Of a stretch of 64,000 nt of DNA, positions 9,475 through 17,539 are shown piece after piece (position 1 is the first letter of the stretch; every line of letters begins with the position of its first letter). Origin of the DNA: Butyrivibrio sp. VCD2006. Lineage in GTDB: Bacteria > Bacillota > Clostridia > Lachnospirales > Lachnospiraceae. The notes below the pieces were generated by a model that did no database searches, had not been told where the DNA came from, and saw nothing but the letters and a program-made list of their open reading frames with translations. Both the position numbers and the translations under genes were made by a program. Location of the stretch: assembly GCF_000423925.1 (NCBI RefSeq), contig NZ_KE384107.1:75552-139551 (forward strand). Direction: 5' to 3'.

Positions 9475-9514
9475 TGAAAAAACACCGTATATGGTCATAA
9501 TACCATATACGGTG
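9475..9514 (-). terminator. Rho-independent terminator of uraA
   Basis: Perfect 13-bp stem CACCGTATATGGT/ACCATATACGGTG followed on the minus strand by TTTTTTC. Confidence 0.85.
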
Positions 9515-9570
9515 CTCACTTTAATATGTTTAGAAAAGTTTAATTATTATCGGCTTTTCGAATTATTATA

Positions 9571-10947
9571 TTAGCTTGCAATGTTGTTGAAGCTTACGCC
9601 ACGGTTGATATCACCCTGGTAATTCTCACCGAATTTGTAATCATTTCCGGGAAGGATTGCATTAAGCACGATACCGAAAATAGCCGCAAGAGCAAGTGAT
9701 GTAAGTGTTATTGATGTCTCACCGATCTGGAATGTAAATCCGTTTGAGAAACCAAGACCTGTTACAAGAATAACTGCTGCTACGATAAGATTTCTTGACT
9801 TTGTGAAGTCAACCTTATTCTCAACTACATTTCTTACGCCAATAGCTGAGATCATTCCGTAAAGCACGAAGCTGATACCACCGATGATAGCTGTTGGCAT
9901 TGTACCGATAACATCTGCAATCTTGGGAATGAAGCTTACAACAACTGCATATACAGCTGCGATTCTTACAACCTTGGGATCATATACCTTTGAAAGCTCA
10001 AGGACACCGGTGTTCTCACCGTAAGTTGTATTTGCAGGGCCTCCGAACAAGCCTGCAAGTGCTGTTGCAAGACCGTCTCCCATAAGAGTTCTGTGAAGAC
10101 CGGGCTTCTCGATAAAGTTATTACCTGTTGTAGCTGAGATAGCTGAGATATCACCTACATGCTCCATCATAGTAGCGATTGCGATGGGTGCCATTACAAG
10201 AATAGCTGTGATATCGAATTTAGCAATTACAAACGGAGGAAGCCCCACGAGGCTTGCTGATGCGATAGGTGCAAAATCAAGGATCGCACTTCCGTCTACG
10301 TTTGTCATTCCTGCAAGGTGCATTACAAGAGCAACCACGTAGGAAATTACAACACCCATAAGAATAGGTATGATCTTCCACATTCCTTTTCCCCAGATGT
10401 TAAAGATGATAACAACTGCAAGTGCGATGATAGCAAGAAGCGGATTAACAGCTGCATTGCTTACTGCTGAAGGAGCAAGTGAAAGACCAATGCAGATGAT
10501 GATAGGTCCTGTTACTACCGGAGGAAGGAAATGCATTACCTTCTTTACTCCAACAACTTTTACGAAGAGTGCCAACACGAGATACAAAAGACCTGCAACT
10601 ACGATACCTCCGCAGGCATAAGGAAGCTTCTCACCATATGTCATATCAGCGAATTTTCCGGTATTAAGCTCTGCGACGGTAGCAAAACCACCAAGAAATG
10701 CGAATGATGAACCAAGAAATGCCGGTACCCTGAATTTAGATAAAAGGTGGAACAAAAGTGTTCCTATTCCGGCAAAGAACAATGTTACCTGAACTGAAAG
10801 CCCCTCACCATGAAAATAACTGTTTACCAGAATCGGTACCAGTATCGTTGCTCCAAACATTGCAAACATGTGCTGCAGTCCAAGAATCAGCATCTTCGGT
10901 TTGCCAAGCGTTGTAGCGTCATAAATTGCCTGTCGTTTTTCTCCCAT
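9571..10947 (-). CDS. uraA: Uracil-xanthine permease (NCS2 family)
   Basis: 458 residues, strongly hydrophobic with about 12-14 membrane segments; a proton-coupled nucleobase importer of the inner membrane. Family marks are LGLQHMFAMFGATILVP at the start, the TM3 region and the signature GPANTTYGENTG in the second repeat, where the conserved Glu binds uracil. GGAGGAGAAGG precedes the ATG. The leader is only about 40 bp and shows no PyrR-type attenuator. It is downstream of the lanthipeptide precursor operon but separated from it by a strong terminator. Confidence 0.92.
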   Translation of the reverse strand: MGEKRQAIYDATTLGKPKMLILGLQHMFAMFGATILVPILVNSYFHGEGLSVQVTLFFAGIGTLLFHLLSKFRVPAFLGSSFAFLGGFATVAELNTGKFADMTYGEKLPYACGGIVVAGLLYLVLALFVKVVGVKKVMHFLPPVVTGPIIICIGLSLAPSAVSNAAVNPLLAIIALAVVIIFNIWGKGMWKIIPILMGVVISYVVALVMHLAGMTNVDGSAILDFAPIASASLVGLPPFVIAKFDITAILVMAPIAIATMMEHVGDISAISATTGNNFIEKPGLHRTLMGDGLATALAGLFGGPANTTYGENTGVLELSKVYDPKVVRIAAVYAVVVSFIPKIADVIGTMPTAIIGGISFVLYGMISAIGVRNVVENKVDFTKSRNLIVAAVILVTGLGFSNGFTFQIGETSITLTSLALAAIFGIVLNAILPGNDYKFGENYQGDINRGVSFNNIAS

Positions 10948-10988
10948 TACCTTCTCCTCCGTTATGGTTTGTAGAAATATTAATACAT

Positions 10989-11018
10989 AAAAAAAGCTCC
11001 TGGGGATTTCCCAGAAGC
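10989..11018 (-). terminator. Terminator of the lanthipeptide precursor operon
   Basis: Minus-strand stem GCTTCTGGG/CCCAGGAGC (one G-U pair) with an AAAT loop and seven T. Confidence 0.85.
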
Positions 11019-11065
11019 CCTAATGATTATATCATGCAAGCGTTTGTAATTAAAGAAATTAATCA

Positions 11066-11254
11066 TTATACATTAGCATTTTTTTCTGATTTATCTGAAG
11101 ACCCTCCAAACAGGATCATTGCAATCAGCGGAGTAATTGTACCGGTGTACAGAGGATCAAGCTCATGTCCGGTCTTGTTGCAGAAAATATTAACTACTAC
11201 CAGAACTACCAGTATTCCTAATGATATTGCCACTGCTCTAATAATGTTTTTCAT
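11066..11254 (-). CDS. Small two-helix membrane protein, candidate lanthipeptide immunity protein
   Basis: 62 residues with two hydrophobic segments (about 6-23 and 36-50) and a charged tail SSDKSEKNANV. It is the last gene of the precursor operon, after the beta peptide. Small membrane proteins in this position often give producer self-protection (LanI). There is no recognisable homology that proves this, so the role is inferred from position and topology. AAAGGAAAA precedes the ATG. Confidence 0.6.
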   Translation of the reverse strand: MKNIIRAVAISLGILVVLVVVNIFCNKTGHELDPLYTGTITPLIAMILFGGSSDKSEKNANV

Positions 11255-11280
11255 AACATTTTTCCTTTCGTAGACAAATC

Positions 11281-11308
11281 ATACCGCCCACAGGTTTGCA
11301 GGCGGTAT
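11281..11308 (-). promoter_or_regulatory. Intercistronic hairpin after the beta-peptide gene
   Basis: ATACCGCC/GGCGGTAT 8-bp stem with no T-run following on the minus strand. It fits an mRNA-stabilising or partial-termination element that favours precursor message over the downstream membrane gene. Confidence 0.5.
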
Positions 11309-11329
11309 GTATATGATCAGCTCACCGAA

Positions 11330-11503
11330 TTAGCACTTGGATGTGCACTTAATTGTGGGGCAAAAAGCTGTAGAAGCTGCGATTATGATCGGAACTACAG
11401 GTGCTACACCACCAGCCTGCTCTGCGTTTGTAAGTTCCTTAAGTTCCTGCTCGTTTACCTCACCCTCGGGTGCGTTTTTGATTTCGTTATTAAATTCTCC
11501 CAT
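11330..11503 (-). CDS. lanA2: Lanthipeptide beta-type precursor (LanA2)
   Basis: 57 residues. Leader MGEFNNEIKNAPEGEVNEQE runs to AEQAGG, a double-Gly processing site. The 25-residue core starts VAPVVPIIIAAS and ends in FCPTIKCTSKC. That tail matches the C-terminal ring region of two-peptide lantibiotic beta peptides (CPTTKCTSQC in haloduracin beta, CPTTKCTRAC in lacticin 3147 A2). The core offers five Ser/Thr for three Cys. AAGGAGAAGGAAAA precedes the ATG. It would act with the alpha peptide by forming pores after the partner binds lipid II; that activity is inferred from the family. Confidence 0.9.
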   Translation of the reverse strand: MGEFNNEIKNAPEGEVNEQELKELTNAEQAGGVAPVVPIIIAASTAFCPTIKCTSKC

Positions 11504-11557
11504 TTTTCCTTCTCCTTTTTCCAGTAATTGATTTCCTCTTAATATTCAGTTGTCAAA

Positions 11558-11767
11558 TTAGTTGCAGCAAGCCTGACACTCTTTTGTGATTGTGCAGTAG
11601 CTGCCTCTGTTACCAAGTGAAGCACTGAGGTCTGCATACCAGCCTGCGCCTGCAAGGGCTTCCATATCCTGCTCTGTAAGCTCGATAGATACACTTGCCT
11701 TAGGATCTGTAAGAATCTCCATCTTCTGTCTTAATACTGGATCCTTGATGTCCTTTACGTTTGCCAT
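11558..11767 (-). CDS. lanA1: Lanthipeptide alpha-type precursor (LanA1)
   Basis: 69 residues. The leader carries ELTEQDMEALAGA, where D, M, L, G, A sit at -8, -7, -4, -2, -1, the classic double-Gly-type C39 site. The core then begins GWYADLSASLGNRGS and ends YCTITKECQACCN. The CTxTxEC segment is the conserved lipid II-binding ring of mersacidin-like and two-peptide alpha lantibiotics; the whole core resembles haloduracin alpha but lacks its N-terminal Cys pair. The core has five Ser/Thr and four Cys. GAAGGAGAAAA precedes the ATG, and a TATAAT box lies at 11822-11827. Confidence 0.92.
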   Translation of the reverse strand: MANVKDIKDPVLRQKMEILTDPKASVSIELTEQDMEALAGAGWYADLSASLGNRGSYCTITKECQACCN

Positions 11768-11821
11768 TTCTTTTTTCTCCTTCTCTCTTAAAAATTTGTT
11801 TGTGTGTTCCTTACAAATACG

Positions 11822-11917
11822 ATTATATGCGACTTTTCACCATTTCTACGTTTATGTAACCAATCGTTATTTTTATGTCCTTGCCGTAAGTTATTCGTTT
11901 CAAATAATACGTTTATG
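11822..11917 (-). promoter_or_regulatory. Candidate promoter and operator of lanA1
   Basis: The 172-bp gap between the two alpha genes has a minus-strand TATAAT (11827 down to 11822) without a good -35, as expected for activator-dependent transcription. The decamer TACGTTTATG occurs twice exactly (11847-11856 and 11908-11917), with further CGTT copies at 11865, 11896 and 11927. They resemble the LytTR repeats found elsewhere in the cluster but do not show the same 21-bp pitch. Confidence 0.45.
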
Positions 11918-11939
11918 AATAATAAGCGTTATGTTTTCT

Positions 11940-12155
11940 TTAATTACAATGTGCATTACAGTCTCTGGTACATGATATGTATCTTAAGTCCCTATGCCCA
12001 AAGAAGTGCTCCAGATTTCCATACCATCCTGCTCCTGAGAGAGCTTCCATATCCTGCTCTGTAAGCTCAGCGAATACACTCTCCTCCTGCGCCTTCATTA
12101 CCATATCCAGCTTGCTTCTTATCTCCGGATCAATAATTTTCTCAAAACTTGCCAT
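11940..12155 (-). CDS. Divergent second alpha-type lanthipeptide precursor
   Basis: 71 residues. The leader is clearly related to LanA1: ELTEQDMEALSGA then GWYGNL. The core is diverged: it ends RYISCTRDCNAHCN, has only two Ser/Thr near the three Cys, and lacks the CTxTxEC lipid II motif (CTRDC remains). It could make at most two lanthionine rings. AAAGGAGAAAAGAGG precedes the ATG. It may be a second active peptide, a signal, or a decaying duplicate; sequence alone does not decide. Confidence 0.85.
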   Translation of the reverse strand: MASFEKIIDPEIRSKLDMVMKAQEESVFAELTEQDMEALSGAGWYGNLEHFFGHRDLRYISCTRDCNAHCN

Positions 12156-12360
12156 ACCTCTTTTCTCCTTTCCAGAATTGTTATTGGTTGTTATAGCCTA
12201 ATTTTAGGATGGCAGCGGTATTTCCCCGGTATTCGATAGCAAAACATCATTTGATAGTCATTCTCGTTATTTTCCATCTCTTTTACACGTTCGTGAAATC
12301 GTAAACGTAACGCCTTATATTTTTCCTTCACATTAAAGAAACACTTGCTATAAAATAAGA
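12156..12360 (-). promoter_or_regulatory. Upstream region of the precursor operon
   Basis: No ORF. It holds a minus-strand TATAAC (12195-12190), a CACG-TT-CGTG palindrome at 12287-12296 and AAACG/TAACG elements at 12303-12312 resembling half of the LytTR box. A second box at 21-bp spacing is not evident. Confidence 0.35.
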
Positions 12361-12361
12361 C

Positions 12362-12392
12362 AAAAAAAGGACCAGACTATACAGTCTGATCC
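12362..12392 (-). terminator. Rho-independent terminator of the agrA operon
   Basis: Minus-strand stem GGATCAGACTG/TAGTCTGGTCC type pairing (12369-12392) followed by seven T, 25 bp after the stop. It separates the synthetase operon from the precursor operon. Confidence 0.85.
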
Positions 12393-12416
12393 AAAGGAGT
12401 GATATATGTATAAATG

Positions 12417-13160
12417 TTAATTTGCTTTCTTAAAAAAGCCCCTAAGCCCCTTGGCCTGGCGATATGACAATAGGCACTGATCCCCATTTACCATATAGAT
12501 AACATTATTCTGAAGGTCTACCTCCTTAATGTTATCCTTATTTACCAAAAAGGCCCTGTGACAGCGATAAAATCTGTCATCAAGTTCTTTCTCTATCTCT
12601 TTTATCTTTCCCAAAAATTCCATCTGCCTGTTTTTGCAATGAAGAATAATCTTGTGCACATTAGCCGAGGTCTCAAAGAAAAGAATCTCGTCGTAGTCCA
12701 CAGTATATACTTTATCCGCAACCTTAATGGAATAGTTGGTCTGAACCTTATTATTTGCAGACGCAAACCTCTGATTGGCCTTCAGAATACACTCATATAT
12801 CCGCTTATCCATATCATCCGGTTCGTCCTTCAATATGAAGTCAAGGGCTTCCAACTTAAACATAAATGTCATATAGCTCATCTCGGAATGAGTCGTGACA
12901 AAAATGATAAAGCCCCTGGGATCGTATTTCCTGATTTCCTGCGCCAAAACAAGTCCTGTCATATCGGAATTCAAATCTATATCCAGAAAATATATTCCTA
13001 CATTTTCCGAAACCTTAACCTTCTCAAGAACCGTATGTGGATTCTCTGTGACACATTCCAGCTCCATATCGTAATCTTCCATCAGAACTATGTTCTCGAT
13101 CACTTTCTTGATATGATTCCTCTGTTCAGTATTATCTTCGCATACATATAGTTTAAGCAT
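12417..13160 (-). CDS. agrA: LytTR-family response regulator (AgrA-like)
   Basis: About 247 residues: an N-terminal receiver (MLKLYVCEDNTEQ opening, phospho-acceptor Asp in YFLDIDLN, Lys in FILKDE) and a C-terminal LytTR DNA-binding domain (YDEILFFETSANVHKIILH ... FYRCHRAFLVN). This is AgrA/ComE architecture. Expected partner is the AgrC kinase at 17605, and targets are the paired AAACG boxes at 17503 and 27653. ATG 13160 is chosen over 13199 because the receiver begins there and AGGGG lies upstream. It is the last gene of the agrD-lanM1-lanF operon. Confidence 0.88.
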   Translation of the reverse strand: MLKLYVCEDNTEQRNHIKKVIENIVLMEDYDMELECVTENPHTVLEKVKVSENVGIYFLDIDLNSDMTGLVLAQEIRKYDPRGFIIFVTTHSEMSYMTFMFKLEALDFILKDEPDDMDKRIYECILKANQRFASANNKVQTNYSIKVADKVYTVDYDEILFFETSANVHKIILHCKNRQMEFLGKIKEIEKELDDRFYRCHRAFLVNKDNIKEVDLQNNVIYMVNGDQCLLSYRQAKGLRGFFKKAN

Positions 13161-13250
13161 TACACGTTTTCCCCTAACAAAACTGTATAGTTCCCCCAAA
13201 GCATAATATCATTATTATTATATTGAGCCGTACTGTCAATATAATGCATG

Positions 13251-14120
13251 TTATGCTCTCATCAGTTCAAGGAACGTATCCTCAAGGGTCTCGCATGCCT
13301 CGTACAAACCGGTCATAACGATCTTATGCTTATAGAGAATCCTTGCTATGTCGTTCTTCTCATTGGCACCGATCTTCACCCTTACCTCATTTTCATTCGA
13401 AGAAATGATATTATATCCGGCTTCCTTAAGAATTGCTGCCGTCGTTTCGGTATCAAGAGTTTCAATAACAAATGTAATTTGTCTTTTCTTCACATCATTT
13501 GCAAAATCCATCACTTGGATGACTTCGCCCTTTTTGATCATGATCGCTCTGTCACACATTTTTTCCAGCTCGCCCAGAAGATGGCTTGAAATAAGAACAG
13601 TGATATTCTTCTCACTGGCAATTCTTCTGATATATTCGCGCACCTCATAAATACCCTGAGGGTCCAGACCATTAGTAGGCTCATCAAGAATAAGAACATC
13701 AGGATCCTTAAGAAGTGCCTGCGCGATTCCAAGCCTCTGTCTCATACCAAGCGAATAGGATTTTACATTTTTATTTGCAGCATCGGAGAGACCCAAAAGC
13801 TCCAGAAGCTCTTCGACCTTCTTACTTCCCACGCCGTTAAGTCTGGCAAAATACATGAGATTCTGATAACCGGTGTTATAAGGATAGAAATTAGGCGTTT
13901 CGATCATACTTCCGATATCTCTTACTCTGCTAAGGTCAACTTCCCCGGTGTAATTGCGTGTCAGGCCCACAAGTATTTTCATAATGCTGGTCTTACCTGC
14001 TCCATTTGGTCCGATGAGGCCGACAATTTCACCTCTTTTAAGCTCAAAAGAGACATTCTTTAATATCTGAAAATCCTTTACCTTCCTATTAATATTATTT
14101 ACCTTTAATACATATTCCAT
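13251..14120 (-). CDS. lanF: ABC transporter ATPase of bacitracin/lantibiotic immunity type (LanF)
   Basis: 289 residues with Walker A GPNGAGKT, signature SLGMRQRLGIAQ and Walker B VLILDEPTNGLDP, the BcrA/LanF subclass. It should power export of the mature lanthipeptide away from the producer's membrane. The only ABC-2 permease in the cluster is 12.7 kb away at 26860, so the exporter is split between operons. ATG 14120 (GAGGTGA upstream) is 14 bp past the lanM1 stop; the longer frame to 14165 overlaps lanM1. Confidence 0.88.
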   Translation of the reverse strand: MEYVLKVNNINRKVKDFQILKNVSFELKRGEIVGLIGPNGAGKTSIMKILVGLTRNYTGEVDLSRVRDIGSMIETPNFYPYNTGYQNLMYFARLNGVGSKKVEELLELLGLSDAANKNVKSYSLGMRQRLGIAQALLKDPDVLILDEPTNGLDPQGIYEVREYIRRIASEKNITVLISSHLLGELEKMCDRAIMIKKGEVIQVMDFANDVKKRQITFVIETLDTETTAAILKEAGYNIISSNENEVRVKIGANEKNDIARILYKHKIVMTGLYEACETLEDTFLELMRA

Positions 14121-14133
14121 ACCATTCACCTCA

Positions 14134-17100
14134 CTACTCCAAATCCAAAATAAACGGAACCTCATCAGAAAGCTCTGAAAGCAATGAATACCCTATTCCG
14201 CTGAGTCCCAACATTAGTCCATAGGGCAATAACGGTCGTTCTTTTATATATTCGGGTATAATAGCTGCCATCTGCTTATAAGTGCATTCACACTCCTTTA
14301 GAAGTTCATCATCACGGACTGTACGTGCGATTCTACGAATCAGCTCAATATTACCGATGTCGCCATGGCAATAGCATATGTTATTGCCGACAGCATTTTC
14401 CTTCATATGCTTTAGATCTCTAAGGAAGTCTTCCCTCTCAAACCTGCTCATACTATGGTACCGGCTAATCCTGCCATACAGTACTCCGGGAGCTCCATGA
14501 CACCACGCATTGGAAAATGCGTCCCTGCCCATGATGGTCTTCCAGTTACTTACCTTCTTTACGTACATCTTTTTTATGAAAACATCAGTGTCTTTAAGAA
14601 CTTCTTTGATCTCCTCGACGTGATACTTTTCATAGACATCGTATAAAACATCCTCTATTCCGCTGCACCCGTGTGCATACCCGGTATAAACCACGCCATT
14701 TATTCCGGCTCTCCAGGCTACGCCGCCATCCTCAAGAACAATCTTATTTCTAAGAAGATGCTGCGTAAGGAGCATTACAAGCTCTTCTGCCTTACTTCGT
14801 ATCTCCCCTTCGAAGTTTTCTATAAGGCTAAAGCAAACCTTGATCGCACCGGCAGATCCGCTAATTACATCGAAGTTCGTATCCCTGAAATAAATCTTCT
14901 TCATTCTGGACAATCCATCTTCTATGAGTTCCAACATCTCCTCATCTTTTGTAATAAGATAGAACTTACTCATAACATAGATGTATCCACTAAGACCATT
15001 GAAGGGTCCAATCAGATAGCAGGAATCTTCGCCTATCCTTTTCATCTCTGCAATAACATCATCCATACATGCATATGCAGCATCCAGATATCGCTTATTT
15101 TTCGTCTCTCTCCACAGATACAGGAAAAACAGCCCTATTCCTGATGTTCCGCTATATAAATTGCCCACAACCGGGGTGTACTCATAATTTATCTGATCAT
15201 CTCCGATAGGAGTAAAATTAACCCAGGAAAGCTGCTGCCTTCCGTTAACTTCAGATCTATAGGCCTCCCTAAGAATTTTCTCGCCTATATCCTCAGCCAT
15301 CTTAAGGTACTCATCTCGTCCCACGTCAGAGCCACTCTTAGACCACTTCGTATGTGTCATGCACAATTCTCTGTAGTCCTCCATGAGCTTGGACAAAAAG
15401 GAGTTTTCTATAATAAGCTTCTGGCTCTTAAGATCCTCATAGCTGAATCTGTCTATTTTTTCTTCGGCCTTCTCAAAGGGCGTCATCTTAAAACTGATAG
15501 GTAAAAGCTCACCCTCTGAATTTTTCATCTCTCCGGAGTGTATGCCCACCTCGAAAAATGGCACATCTCCTCTTAAAATATCCCTGATCTCGGAATCTAC
15601 CACCGTTTTTTCCACTGCCTTTACCTTATAAAAAAGGCGATGCAGCAAAATATATCTATGAACCTTCTCTCTCATAAAATCCGGATGGTTGCTCGTAAAC
15701 ATGAGCTTCGTATATATATATGTAGGTCTGTAAATGATCCTGGTGCTCATTTCCCCAAACCATTCTTTTAATCCGCATTTCAGCTCTGACTTATGCTCCA
15801 TGATATAGATGTATGCATCATCAAAGCCCTTTATAATAAATTCCTTATAATCAGTGGCGTTAGCTGCGCGTCCTTTATATTTAGCAACATTCTTCTGTGG
15901 CTTGATAATATATGTAGATTTTTCAAAACAGATCTCATCCGTATCCCTGTTCTGAATCATCAGCACCTTAAAAGGTGACACCTGCTGCTCGGTTCCGCCA
16001 AATCCGCTGATATCCACAGTTCCGTTCTCTTTATCATAGGGATTTGTCAGCTTCATAGATAAAAGCCCTATTGAATAAACGGAATCCTCTATGCTCTCCA
16101 AGGCTACTTCATAAGCTGTTTTATCACTGTTAATGCCCTTGTGCTCCAGCCTGCAATGAAAAAGCGCCTCGAGATCGATCATCACCGGATACTCACCATG
16201 AGATATCATGTTCTCATGGTGTATATCCTTTGCATTTAGCGAATACAGCATTGCCATTATTACGCCCGAGCGATAATAATATCTCTGAAGCTGCTCCCTG
16301 GTAGTGCATTCTTCCTGGGTTATATACTCGATAAAACCGTAGTCATCATGTGTTATGGCCTTTATCTCATACAGCGCGGCATCTCGGAGGATAAGACCCT
16401 CGCTGATAGCCTTGGAATAAGCTGCGAACCCTATTTCAGCATTTAGATTCCTGGGCTTGTATATAACCTTCTCTCCACTTGAAAACACTACCAAAGATAC
16501 TGTTCTTCCTAAGCGATGAGAATCTCCAAGTCCCGTATGAAGTTCACTTATCAGAGGCTCTCGTCCCTTAGCATCTATCATATTCACAAGGTCCTGATAG
16601 TTCTCGGCAATCCTGTCTATCATTTCCCTGATTGACTTATAAGCATTATCAAAAATGATAAGCTGCATATTAAGTAATTCTTTGTACTCTGAGTAGAAGC
16701 TACTCACATACTCTCTTTTTGCCCAAATGTTATCCGTATAATAGAGGTATCTTTTGTTTGAATCATCGCCTTTAAGGTTGCCGCGCTTTTTCTCAATTTG
16801 GATTTCCCCGATGAGTGTCCTTATTGATATTTCCCGCAGCCTTAGGCAGATGTCCTCTAAAATATCCTCATAGATTTTCTCAGGGTCCAAAAACAGTTGG
16901 CTCTTTTCAATAATCCCCTTAAGCTCATCCATTCTATCCTTCTCAAAAAGAAATAGTGGAAAAAAAGCTCTGTTCATATGGTTCTCATCATCAGACGTGC
17001 CCCACTCCGTTTCCGGATAGAAGACATCGTTCTGCATTTCAAGCCAGTTCATGAACTCATGATTATCTGTTTCCTGCGATTTCCATATTTTCAAAACATC

Positions 17101-17226
17101 TCCATCACAGAGCCCCTGAGAGAAACCTATCATGCTCTTTATTTCATCTTCCCTCTTAACTTCAGGAAACAATGTCTTCCAATATTCCCAAATGTCTTTC
17201 TCCGATACGTTGTCGTAAACCAGCAT
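14134..17226 (-). CDS. lanM1: Class II lanthipeptide synthetase LanM1
   Basis: About 1030 residues. The N-terminal dehydratase phosphorylates and eliminates Ser/Thr of the precursor; the C-terminal LanC-like domain adds Cys thiols. Visible dehydratase residues: HTGLGDSHRLGR, IYKPRN Lys, DIHHENMI (near 340), MIDLEALF and the R..R.T segment STRIIYRPTYIY. Cyclase zinc ligands: WCHGAPG (near 910) and CYCHGDIG (near 955), plus YAHGCSG. All active-site parts appear intact. ATG 17226 has GGGGG five bases upstream; ATG 17238 is an alternative. It follows agrD after 21 bp. Which precursor it modifies is not visible. Confidence 0.93.
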   Translation of the reverse strand: MLVYDNVSEKDIWEYWKTLFPEVKREDEIKSMIGFSQGLCDGDVLKIWKSQETDNHEFMNWLEMQNDVFYPETEWGTSDDENHMNRAFFPLFLFEKDRMDELKGIIEKSQLFLDPEKIYEDILEDICLRLREISIRTLIGEIQIEKKRGNLKGDDSNKRYLYYTDNIWAKREYVSSFYSEYKELLNMQLIIFDNAYKSIREMIDRIAENYQDLVNMIDAKGREPLISELHTGLGDSHRLGRTVSLVVFSSGEKVIYKPRNLNAEIGFAAYSKAISEGLILRDAALYEIKAITHDDYGFIEYITQEECTTREQLQRYYYRSGVIMAMLYSLNAKDIHHENMISHGEYPVMIDLEALFHCRLEHKGINSDKTAYEVALESIEDSVYSIGLLSMKLTNPYDKENGTVDISGFGGTEQQVSPFKVLMIQNRDTDEICFEKSTYIIKPQKNVAKYKGRAANATDYKEFIIKGFDDAYIYIMEHKSELKCGLKEWFGEMSTRIIYRPTYIYTKLMFTSNHPDFMREKVHRYILLHRLFYKVKAVEKTVVDSEIRDILRGDVPFFEVGIHSGEMKNSEGELLPISFKMTPFEKAEEKIDRFSYEDLKSQKLIIENSFLSKLMEDYRELCMTHTKWSKSGSDVGRDEYLKMAEDIGEKILREAYRSEVNGRQQLSWVNFTPIGDDQINYEYTPVVGNLYSGTSGIGLFFLYLWRETKNKRYLDAAYACMDDVIAEMKRIGEDSCYLIGPFNGLSGYIYVMSKFYLITKDEEMLELIEDGLSRMKKIYFRDTNFDVISGSAGAIKVCFSLIENFEGEIRSKAEELVMLLTQHLLRNKIVLEDGGVAWRAGINGVVYTGYAHGCSGIEDVLYDVYEKYHVEEIKEVLKDTDVFIKKMYVKKVSNWKTIMGRDAFSNAWCHGAPGVLYGRISRYHSMSRFEREDFLRDLKHMKENAVGNNICYCHGDIGNIELIRRIARTVRDDELLKECECTYKQMAAIIPEYIKERPLLPYGLMLGLSGIGYSLLSELSDEVPFILDLE

Positions 17227-17247
17227 AAGTACCCCCATTAACCGGAT

Positions 17248-17406
17248 TTATTTGTCCAGCTCAAGTTCCTTTGCTCTCTCCCTGTCAAGCTTCTTTAGAC
17301 ATTCAGGCCTCTCCACCTCATGGAAAAATATAAGTGCGCATTCATTCGGATTTTCAGCCTTCTTAATCAAAGCATCCCCAAGCATCTTAGCAATTTCTTT
17401 TTTCAT
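17248..17406 (-). CDS. agrD: AgrD-like autoinducing peptide precursor
   Basis: 52 residues with AgrD layout: amphipathic N-terminus MKKEIAKMLGDALIKKAENP, a short region with one Cys (NECALIFF), then acidic recognition tail HEVERPECLKKLDRERAKEL. The tail lines up with staphylococcal DEVEVPKELTQL. By analogy AgrB would cut between F28 and H29 and close a thiolactone on C23 (ring CALIFF; cutting one residue earlier would give CALIF). AAGGAG lies 8 bp before the ATG. First gene of the lanM1 operon, divergent from agrC. The assignment rests on motif alignment and context. Confidence 0.82.
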   Translation of the reverse strand: MKKEIAKMLGDALIKKAENPNECALIFFHEVERPECLKKLDRERAKELELDK

Positions 17407-17458
17407 TCCTACTGCTCCTTCCCATTTGAAAAAATTGTTATCAGTTCCCCCCTGTGTG

Positions 17459-17464
17459 AGTATA
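17459..17464 (-). promoter_or_regulatory. Candidate -10 box of the agrD-lanM1-lanF-agrA operon
   Basis: Minus-strand TATACT with no clear -35. The paired AAACG boxes begin 39 bp upstream, a layout repeated at the lanE operon (33 bp). Confidence 0.4.
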
Positions 17465-17501
17465 CTATATTACATTTTTATCTCATATTTTTTTTCATGT
17501 C

Positions 17502-17531
17502 TTAAACGACGTTTTTCATAGCATAAACGTC
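17502..17531. promoter_or_regulatory. Paired LytTR-type boxes in the agrD/agrC divergent promoter
   Basis: TTAAACG at 17502 and ATAAACG at 17523 are direct repeats with a 21-bp pitch (two helical turns), the geometry of AgrA/ComE sites. Read on the minus strand each is CGTTTA(A/T)G, similar to the AgrA repeat. The pair lies between agrD and agrC and could drive both, as in the staphylococcal P2/P3 region. Confidence 0.6.
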
Positions 17532-17539
17532 ATTTTACC

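Noticed and set aside
10948..10988. PyrR attenuator or uracil-sensing leader for uraA
   Set aside because: The leader is about 40 bp and starts after the upstream terminator; no anti-terminator fold is visible.
12156..12416. LytTR box pair upstream of the lanA operon
   Set aside because: AAACG and TAACG half-sites are present, but no second copy falls at 21 bp, so a pair cannot be claimed.
17252..17521. Plus-strand 89-residue ORF over the agrD region
   Set aside because: It is antisense to agrD, has no ribosome site or recognisable sequence, and covers the agrD/agrC control region.
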